From contig DJPO01000083.1 of assembly GCA_002437405.1 (NCBI GenBank), positions 4,654-10,842 on the forward strand: a stretch of DNA of 6,189 bases, in the 5' to 3' direction. The notes under the pieces were generated by a model that worked only from the letters and a program-made list of their open reading frames with translations, did not search any database and was not told the origin of the DNA. The first letter of the stretch is position 1. Every line of letters begins with the position of its first letter. This DNA comes from Opitutia bacterium UBA6410 (GTDB lineage: Bacteria > Verrucomicrobiota > Verrucomicrobiia > Opitutales > Intestinicryptomonadaceae). The position numbers were made by a program, and so were the translations under genes. Shown piece after piece: positions 1-4,746 of this stretch.

Positions 1-236
1 TCGCGGGCTGCATGGTCACCGAGGGCATCGTCAAGAACGGTAAGCTCGCGCGCGTATACCGCAAGGGCAAGGAAATCGCCAAGGGCAAAATCAGCGAAAT
101 CAAGCGTTTCAAAGACGACGTTTCGGAAGTCCGCGCGGGCTACGAGTGCGGTATTACGCTCAACAATTTCGCCGACTTCGAACCTGCCGACATCATCGAA
201 TGCTTTGAAATTCTCGAAATCCGCCCCGAGCTTTAA
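1..236 (+). CDS. infB: Translation initiation factor IF-2, C-terminal end (partial)
   Basis: This is the last 77 codons of IF-2, the GTPase that brings fMet-tRNA to the 30S subunit and promotes subunit joining in the cytoplasm. The reading frame is open to the left edge (first whole codon at position 3) and ends with TAA at 234-236. The visible part is the C-terminal beta-barrel (domain C2/IV) that binds the fMet-tRNA acceptor end. It begins AGCMVTEG and contains RFKDDVSEVRAGYECGI and a closing IIECFEILEI, which match the highly conserved end of E. coli IF-2 nearly residue for residue. The G domain and N-terminus lie outside the window. Being followed by rbfA, truB and ribF, it fits the usual nusA-infB operon order. 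Identification is very secure. Confidence 0.97.
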   Translation, partial: AGCMVTEGIVKNGKLARVYRKGKEIAKGKISEIKRFKDDVSEVRAGYECGITLNNFADFEPADIIECFEILEIRPEL

Positions 237-254
237 TTCGGCGGCGTGAAACCT

Positions 255-279
255 CCCGCCTGCGATATGTCGCGGCGGG
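255..279 (+). promoter_or_regulatory. GC-rich hairpin in the infB-rbfA gap (possible attenuator, terminator or processing site)
   Basis: CCCGCC (255-260) pairs with GGCGGG (274-279). The stem continues past a single bulged T261 through GCGA (262-265) with TCGC (270-273), leaving a TATG loop. The result is ten base pairs with one bulge. A second GGCGGG copy at 278-283 offers an alternative partner for the left arm. A T-rich stretch (TTTTTATTATATA) starts at 288, which is 8 nt after the main stem or 4 nt after the alternative one. The main-stem spacing is too long for a textbook intrinsic terminator. Partial termination, mRNA processing or protection of the rbfA transcript are all possible. The fold is seen directly; the role is inference. 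Confidence 0.4.
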
Positions 280-305
280 CGGGCAACTTTTTATTATATA
301 CCGAA

Positions 306-683
306 ATGGGAGAACGCAAAATAAGAGTCGGCGAACTCGTCAAGCGCGAGCTTAGCCGAATCATACACGAACGTTGGCGCACCGAGTCCGTGCGCATCAC
401 CCTGACCGAAGCGGACGTCTCGCCCGACCTCAAACGCGCAAAGATATACTATTCCGTGCTCGGCGGGCGAGAGGACGTTGCGAAGGCGGCAAAATTTTTG
501 ATGTCCAAACGCGGCGAATTGCGGTCTATGCTCGGAAAGAACGTCGTGCTAAAATACACCCCCGAAATCGAGTTCGCGTACGATCCGTCGATTGAGCGCG
601 GAATGAAGATTCTGTCGGTAATCGACGAGCTCGACGAACTCGACCGCGAGGGCTCGCACGACAACCTGCACGATTCGCAATAG
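306..683 (+). CDS. rbfA: 30S ribosome-binding factor RbfA
   Basis: RbfA is a small KH-fold protein that binds immature 30S subunits in the cytoplasm and helps mature the 5' end/helix 1 region of 16S rRNA; it is also linked to cold adaptation. The product is 125 aa, a normal length. Family signatures are in order: the N-terminal helix RKIRVGELVKREL (about 4-16), the strand KRAKIYYSVLG (43-53), the helix ending ELRSMLGKNV (71-80), and the hallmark YTPEIEFAYDPSIERG (84-99). An acidic tail follows. I chose ATG 306 because family homology begins there. In-frame ATGs at 246 and 267 would add residues overlapping the upstream hairpin that resemble nothing in RbfA. No clear Shine-Dalgarno precedes 306. 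It sits 69 nt after infB and 15 nt before nrnA, as in the standard operon. Confidence 0.95.
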   Translation: MGERKIRVGELVKRELSRIIHERWRTESVRITLTEADVSPDLKRAKIYYSVLGGREDVAKAAKFLMSKRGELRSMLGKNVVLKYTPEIEFAYDPSIERGMKILSVIDELDELDREGSHDNLHDSQ

Positions 684-698
684 TCAACAAAAGGGCGT

Positions 699-1703
699 AT
701 GAAGAAATTTTTTCCCGAGCTTGGGGGGCAGTTTGCCGAACTTTCGAAACGCTGCCGCGGCAAAAAGATTGCGGTGGTCGGGCATATGCGCCCCGACGGC
801 GACTGCGCGGCGTCGCAGTTTGCGCTCGCGGACATCTTGGAGGGCGCGGGGGCGGCGGAAGTCGTGTGCCTCAACCAAAACGCGCTGCCGCGCCTTTACG
901 AAAATTTCTCGTACGGCCGCAAGCTCGAGCCCGCCGCCGATTTCGCCGACGCTTCGTTTGAAATCATAACGGTTGACTGCGCGGACTACTCGCGTACAAA
1001 CTCCGAACTTTGCGCGCGCTTTCCGTCGCCGCTCGGGTGCATCGACCACCACATAACGAACAACTCGCGGGCGGAAATCAACGCGATTGACCCGACCGCC
1101 AGCGCGACCGCCGAACTGATTGCGGGGCTGGTATTCGACGCGGGGCTTAAGCTTTCGGCGGAGAACGCCAACCGCCTGTTTATGGGAATTGCGACCGACA
1201 CGCGCCAGTTCACGACCTCCTCCACGACGGCGCGAACCTTTGCGGTTGCCGCGCGGCTTTGCGAGTCGGGCGCGGACTGCGCGGGGGTTGCGATAGAGCT
1301 TTACCAGCGCGAGACGATGGGGAAGATGAGGTTGCTTGGCAGATTTCTCGAAACGCTGAAATTCCACTGCAATGCGCGCGTGTGCGTCGGAGTCCTGAAG
1401 GCGGGGATTTTCGCCGAAACGGGCTCGGAAAAGGCGGACAGCGACGGGCTCGTGGACTACGCGCGCTCGATTGACGGAGTGGAAGTCGCGCTGCTATTGG
1501 AACAGCTTTCCAACGGAGTCAAGGGCAGCCTGCGCTCGAAGACCCCCGAAATGCGCGTCAACGAAATCGCCGCAAAATTCGGCGGGGGCGGGCACTGCGC
1601 CGCTGCGGGTTTCACCGCCGAGGGCGAAAAACTCGAAACTTTTTACGACAAGGCAGTCGCCGCAATTCAGGCGCGCCTAAACGAATTCGACACCCGAAAA
1701 TAA
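699..1703 (+). CDS. nrnA: DHH/DHHA1 phosphoesterase, NrnA-like oligoribonuclease / pAp phosphatase
   Basis: A 334-aa cytoplasmic DHH-family phosphoesterase. NrnA enzymes degrade 2-5 nt RNA fragments to mononucleotides and dephosphorylate 3'-phosphoadenosine 5'-phosphate (pAp) to AMP, using Mn2+. Metal-binding motifs of the DHH domain are complete: GHMRPDGDC (H29, D33, D35), VDCAD (D93), the signature DHH (116-118) and the ATDTRQF motif (D167). The C-terminal DHHA1 substrate-binding domain carries SLRS (277-280) and GGGGH (295-299) followed by CAAAGF. Length and layout match NrnA; RecJ and GdpP are longer and differ in domains. It starts 15 nt after rbfA, with AAGGG at 691-695 only 3 nt before ATG (a poor ribosome-binding spacing), and ends one base before truB, so coupled translation is likely. 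Its place between rbfA and truB is seen in several bacterial lineages. A different preference within the family (for example pApA or c-di-AMP breakdown products) cannot be excluded. Confidence 0.92.
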   Translation: MKKFFPELGGQFAELSKRCRGKKIAVVGHMRPDGDCAASQFALADILEGAGAAEVVCLNQNALPRLYENFSYGRKLEPAADFADASFEIITVDCADYSRTNSELCARFPSPLGCIDHHITNNSRAEINAIDPTASATAELIAGLVFDAGLKLSAENANRLFMGIATDTRQFTTSSTTARTFAVAARLCESGADCAGVAIELYQRETMGKMRLLGRFLETLKFHCNARVCVGVLKAGIFAETGSEKADSDGLVDYARSIDGVEVALLLEQLSNGVKGSLRSKTPEMRVNEIAAKFGGGGHCAAAGFTAEGEKLETFYDKAVAAIQARLNEFDTRK

Positions 1704-1704
1704 A

Positions 1705-2436
1705 ATGCAAAAACAACAAACATCGGAATACGAGGGGATTCTCCTCATCGACAAAGACGCGGGTTGCACGTCGCACGACGTCGTGGACAAAGTGCGCAGG
1801 ATCCTGAAAATCCGCTCGGTCGGGCACGCGGGGACTCTCGACCCGAACGCAACGGGGCTTTTGGTGCTGCTCGTCGGGCGCGCGACAAAGGCGTCGCAAT
1901 ATCTGATGAGCCTCGACAAAACGTACGAGGGCGAATTCGAACTCGGCGTCGAAACAAATTCGCACGACTCCGACGGCGAGGTTGTCGCAACACTCCCCGT
2001 CCCCGAGGGACTCACCGAGGAAACTCTGCGCGCGCAAATGTCGCAGTTCGTCGGCGACCAGTACCAGACGCCTCCGATGTTCTCGGCTAAGAAAATCGGG
2101 GGAATCCCGCTCTACAAGCTCGCGCGGCAGGGGCAGGAAGTCGCGCGCGAACCGCGCTTTATCCGCGTCTCGAAATTCGACCTTCTCTCTTGGGAAAGCC
2201 CGCGCGGAAAATTCGTACTCTCGTGCAGCAAGGGCACATACGTCAGAACCCTTTGCCACGACTTGGGCAAGCGCATCGGCTGCGGCGCGCATATGACCTC
2301 CCTGCGCCGCACATCGAGCGACAAGTTCAACGTCGCCGACGCCGTGACAATCGACGCGCTTTCAAAAATGGGCGCGGCGGAGATAAAAAAGGTTTTAATC
2401 CCCGTGCGTTCGGCAGTCCCGAGCCTCGCTCTTTAA
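1705..2436 (+). CDS. truB: tRNA pseudouridine(55) synthase TruB
   Basis: TruB converts U55 in the T-loop of tRNAs to pseudouridine and acts as a tRNA folding chaperone in the cytoplasm. The 243-aa product has the catalytic motif GHAGTLDPNATGLL with the nucleophile D46, the conserved tyrosine in KTYEGEF (Y74), the QTPPMFSAKK segment (121-130) and the GTYVRTL motif with R181. All active-site elements are intact. E. coli TruB is 314 aa. This protein ends soon after the catalytic core, with no room for the C-terminal PUA domain, a short form found in other phyla as well. The ATG begins one base after the nrnA stop and has no Shine-Dalgarno of its own, which suggests translational coupling. ribF follows after 4 nt, the usual truB-ribF pairing. 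Confidence 0.96.
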   Translation: MQKQQTSEYEGILLIDKDAGCTSHDVVDKVRRILKIRSVGHAGTLDPNATGLLVLLVGRATKASQYLMSLDKTYEGEFELGVETNSHDSDGEVVATLPVPEGLTEETLRAQMSQFVGDQYQTPPMFSAKKIGGIPLYKLARQGQEVAREPRFIRVSKFDLLSWESPRGKFVLSCSKGTYVRTLCHDLGKRIGCGAHMTSLRRTSSDKFNVADAVTIDALSKMGAAEIKKVLIPVRSAVPSLAL

Positions 2437-2440
2437 GCCT

Positions 2441-3376
2441 ATGGCAAGTGTGCTGCAAACCGACGAAATCGAGAGCTACCGCGCCGCGTGCGTGCTCGCA
2501 ATCGGGATATTCGACGGTTTGCATTTGGGGCATAAAAAGGTCTTGCAGACCGCGCGCGAAATGGCGGCTCAAACGGGCGCGCACGCGTGCGTGTTGACGT
2601 TCGACCCGCACCCGTCGCGCGTAGTTCCGACCGGCGCGGATTATGTAGAGATGATTTACCCGCCCGAGCTGCGCGCCGCGAAATTTGCGGCAAACGGAAT
2701 CGAGTGCATATTTTTCAAGAGTTTCGACAGGGGTTTTGCCGCGCTCACGCCCGACGAATTTGCCGAATTTTTGAAGAGGAAATTCCCGAATCTGCGCGGA
2801 ATCGTCACGGGCGGAAATTTTCTCTTCGGGCGTAAGGCGGCGGGCAACGCACAGACTCTCGCGCAAATCTGCCGCGAAAACGGCTGGAAGTATGCGGCGG
2901 TTGACGGCGTGGAAAGCGGCGGCGGGCGCGTGAGCTCGACGCGCCTTCGCGGGCTATTGCGCGCGGGTGATATGGCGGAATATGCCCGACTTGCGGGCGA
3001 AAACTACGCCGCGTACGGAGAGGTTGTCGGCGGCAAAAAGCTCGGCAGGACAATAGGCTTCCCGACACTGAATTTGCCGTGGAGTCCGCAGTGCAAGCCG
3101 CCGTACGGAGTTTACGCAGTGCGGCTTGAGGATTCGAAAGGAAAAATGTTTGACGGCGTTGCGAACTACGGGGTCGAGCCGTCGGTTGGCGGGCTTGTCG
3201 AGCCGCTTTTGGAGACCCATTTGTTCGCGATTCCGAATTTCGGCGAGGGCGAAAGAATCAAAGTGGAGTTTTTGAAGTTTTTGAGACCCGAAAAAAAATT
3301 CCCGAATCTCGAGTCGCTGACCGCGCAAATAAAAGCCGATTGCGCCGAGGCGAAGTCCGTGCTTTCGGGGAAATAG
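2441..3376 (+). CDS. ribF: Bifunctional riboflavin kinase / FAD synthetase RibF
   Basis: RibF phosphorylates riboflavin to FMN and then adenylylates FMN to FAD, the final two steps of flavin cofactor synthesis in the cytoplasm. The 311-aa product shows both domains. The N-terminal nucleotidyltransferase has GIFDGLHLGH (22-31), FDPHP (54-58), GGNFLFGRKAAGN (124-136) and VSSTRLR (164-170). The C-terminal flavokinase has GEVVGGKKLGRTIGFPTLN (193-211), PPYGVYAV (220-227) and ETH (258-260) with the likely catalytic base E258. Length is typical. The segment after ETH lacks the usual DFxGDLYG wording and instead reads LFAIPNFGEGERI, a modest divergence. It starts 4 nt after truB without a visible Shine-Dalgarno and is the last gene of the operon, followed by a hairpin terminator. 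Confidence 0.96.
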   Translation: MASVLQTDEIESYRAACVLAIGIFDGLHLGHKKVLQTAREMAAQTGAHACVLTFDPHPSRVVPTGADYVEMIYPPELRAAKFAANGIECIFFKSFDRGFAALTPDEFAEFLKRKFPNLRGIVTGGNFLFGRKAAGNAQTLAQICRENGWKYAAVDGVESGGGRVSSTRLRGLLRAGDMAEYARLAGENYAAYGEVVGGKKLGRTIGFPTLNLPWSPQCKPPYGVYAVRLEDSKGKMFDGVANYGVEPSVGGLVEPLLETHLFAIPNFGEGERIKVEFLKFLRPEKKFPNLESLTAQIKADCAEAKSVLSGK

Positions 3377-3441
3377 CCGAGCCGAATTTAGGTGCGCATT
3401 TTTTTTGTTTTCGCGGATTGTGGGCGGAAAAGTACGGGCGT

Positions 3442-3483
3442 AAAAAAAGGGACAACCTTTGGCGGTTGTCCCCGTTTTGTTTT
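3442..3483. terminator. Bidirectional intrinsic terminator between convergent genes
   Basis: GGGACAACC (3449-3457) and GGTTGTCCC (3464-3472) form a perfect 9-bp stem with a 6-nt loop (TTTGGC). On the + strand it is followed by CG and then TTTTGTTTT (3475-3483), ending ribF transcription. On the - strand it is followed at once by seven T (complement of A 3442-3448), ending transcription of the exported-protein gene. Both sides have the U-tract, so one hairpin can serve the two converging units. The rest of the 137-nt gap (3377-3513) shows no gene. Confidence 0.9.
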
Positions 3484-3513
3484 GGAGGAAATTTTTTATT
3501 CTTTTTGCCGCAA

Positions 3514-4602
3514 TTAACGGCGGCGGCGGTATGCCGCGAACGCGAGGGCGACTGCGCCCAGAATAGCCGCAACCGTGGCGGGTTCGGGAACTGCCGCAAC
3601 GTTGAGCGTCAGGATATTGTCGCGCCACTTCAGCGTGTAATTGTCTTCGCCGAGTACGCCGTTGAGCGAGGTCGAAAGCGAATCGCCGAAGATGTCGGTG
3701 TAGTCGCCCAAAGTTTGCGAGGAGTTGAATTGGGCGAGAATGAAATCGCCGCCTTCCGCGAAGTCGGAGAGCGCGACATTCGAGAAGTCGAGCTCGATTT
3801 TCTTGCCTTCCGTGAGCGTGAGTTCGCCGTATACCGTGAACGCCGCTTTGCCCTTTTCGACGCCAGTGACGAAAATTTTCAGCGTACTGTCGATGTTGGC
3901 GCAGCAGGGAATGTCGGCGTTGCCGTTTATTGTAAACTGTTTGGTGTAGGCGGTAATCGGGTAGTACTCGTTGCCCTTGAATGTTCCGATTACGATGGAA
4001 TCAAAACCTCTGTTTGTATCGCCGAATGTAATGGTGTTGTCTTTGTTATAGCTACCTCTCCTTGTTTGAAGCGTGCCGAGTTCAAGATTGAACGAAGTCT
4101 GGGCGGCGTCGGAGGCAAGCTGGAATTTTGTCGAGCTGAAGCCTATGTAAAACAGCCCGCTCGTCTTGAATGTAAAATTGCTTTCTGTTGCGTCCGCCGA
4201 ACCCAATTTAAACACCGAATTCCAAGTGCCGCCGTTGTTTCTAACCGAACCCTCCTTGAACGAAAGCGAATTTCTTACGGTTATGACGTCGGGGTCGTAT
4301 TTGACGGTGCTGTCGGTGGCGTCGCGGTAGCCCAGAAAGTGGATTATATCGCTTTCAGTCGGTGCGGAGGTTGCCTGCTTGTATTTTGCATAACCGTAGC
4401 CTCCTGTATAGTCTTCGCCCGTGTAGCCGTCGGGGTAGAGATGGATTTCGGCGGAAGTTGCGGTAAACGGGATTGTCCCGTCGGTGATTTCCAGATAGCC
4501 GCTTGCGTTGTTCGCGTCGCCGCCGTTGTACAGATATTGCGTCGCGAATGCCGATGTCGAGGCGAGGGCGCAGGCGCATATTGCGTATTTTTTCAGATGC
4601 AT
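3514..4602 (-). CDS. PEP-CTERM sorting domain-containing exported protein, function unknown
   Basis: A 362-aa secreted or surface protein with no recognisable enzymatic domain. Residues 1-20 form a Sec signal peptide: basic MHLKK, a hydrophobic stretch, and a likely AFA cleavage site before T21. The middle (about 21-335) is rich in Thr, Ser, Gly, Asn and aromatic residues in alternating beta-strand patterns, with a Tyr/Gly-rich stretch at 57-74 and adjacent cysteines C233-C234, suggesting a beta-helix or beta-sandwich. The C-terminus is a classic PEP-CTERM tail: VPEPA (338-342), a hydrophobic helix to A357, then Y and four arginines. In known systems exosortase (EpsH/XrtA type) recognises this tail and releases the protein at the cell surface, often alongside exopolysaccharide. 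No exosortase gene is in the window. ATG 4602 is supported by the signal peptide and a good ribosome binding site. Part of the gene is clearly less GC-rich than the housekeeping genes. The closing WRDNILTLNVAAVPEP resembles ends of other such proteins. The sorting call is firm; the biological role is unknown. Confidence 0.9.
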   Translation of the reverse strand: MHLKKYAICACALASTSAFATQYLYNGGDANNASGYLEITDGTIPFTATSAEIHLYPDGYTGEDYTGGYGYAKYKQATSAPTESDIIHFLGYRDATDSTVKYDPDVITVRNSLSFKEGSVRNNGGTWNSVFKLGSADATESNFTFKTSGLFYIGFSSTKFQLASDAAQTSFNLELGTLQTRRGSYNKDNTITFGDTNRGFDSIVIGTFKGNEYYPITAYTKQFTINGNADIPCCANIDSTLKIFVTGVEKGKAAFTVYGELTLTEGKKIELDFSNVALSDFAEGGDFILAQFNSSQTLGDYTDIFGDSLSTSLNGVLGEDNYTLKWRDNILTLNVAAVPEPATVAAILGAVALAFAAYRRRR

Positions 4603-4608
4603 TGTATA

Positions 4609-4615
4609 CCTTTTC
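4609..4615 (-). promoter_or_regulatory. Ribosome binding site of the PEP-CTERM protein gene
   Basis: On the - strand GAAAAGG lies 6 nt upstream of the ATG at 4602-4600 (spacer TATACA). This supports the chosen start directly before the signal peptide. It stands out because none of the + strand operon genes here has a comparably well-spaced site. Confidence 0.65.
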
Positions 4616-4651
4616 TTTTGGTAATGTTTAGTTTTGCAATGGTACGGTTTA

Positions 4652-4678
4652 GTATTATGTCGGCGTGTCGCAAGTCAA
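4652..4678 (-). promoter_or_regulatory. Possible sigma70-type promoter for the PEP-CTERM protein gene
   Basis: On the - strand TTGACT (4678-4673) resembles a -35 box. It is followed after 15 nt by TAATAC (4657-4652), which overlaps CATAAT (4659-4654, five of six matches to TATAAT but only 13 nt spacing). The surrounding stretch (4603-4690) is AT-rich and lies downstream of the symporter terminator, where a separate promoter is expected. Spacing is shorter than the 17-nt optimum, so the exact boxes are uncertain. Confidence 0.35.
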
Positions 4679-4699
4679 TAGTAATTTTGAAAAAGGCAC

Positions 4700-4727
4700 A
4701 AAAAAAAGGCGGCGCGTTTGCGCCGCC
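4700..4727 (-). terminator. Intrinsic terminator of the sodium:solute symporter gene
   Basis: Read on the - strand, GGCGGCGC (4727-4720) and GCGCCGCC (4715-4708) form a perfect 8-bp, all-GC stem with a 4-nt loop. It is followed directly by eight T (complement of A 4707-4700). It starts 19 nt after the symporter stop codon, so the symporter and the PEP-CTERM gene are probably separate transcription units although they point the same way. Confidence 0.92.
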
Positions 4728-4746
4728 GATTTGCGGGAGGTTCGCT

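Noticed and set aside
246..305. Earlier in-frame starts for rbfA (ATG 246 or 267)
   Set aside because: The added residues are encoded by the hairpin region, match nothing in RbfA, and family homology begins at the ATG at 306.
684..1367. A 227-codon open frame on the - strand across nrnA
   Set aside because: It is a shadow of the GC-rich nrnA coding sequence, with an Arg/Ala-heavy low-complexity translation, and nrnA on the other strand has complete catalytic motifs.
1612..2292. A 226-codon open frame on the - strand across truB
   Set aside because: It lies opposite a clearly identified truB, has an Arg-rich composition typical of antisense frames, and spans the nrnA-truB junction.
3399..3406. 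Run of eight T shortly after ribF as a first terminator
   Set aside because: No stable stem precedes it; the best pairing I found is about three base pairs. The real terminator hairpin lies about 45 nt further on.
3484..3488. GGAGG on the + strand as a ribosome binding site
   Set aside because: No start codon follows at suitable distance, and it lies after the terminator opposite the 3' end of the convergent gene.
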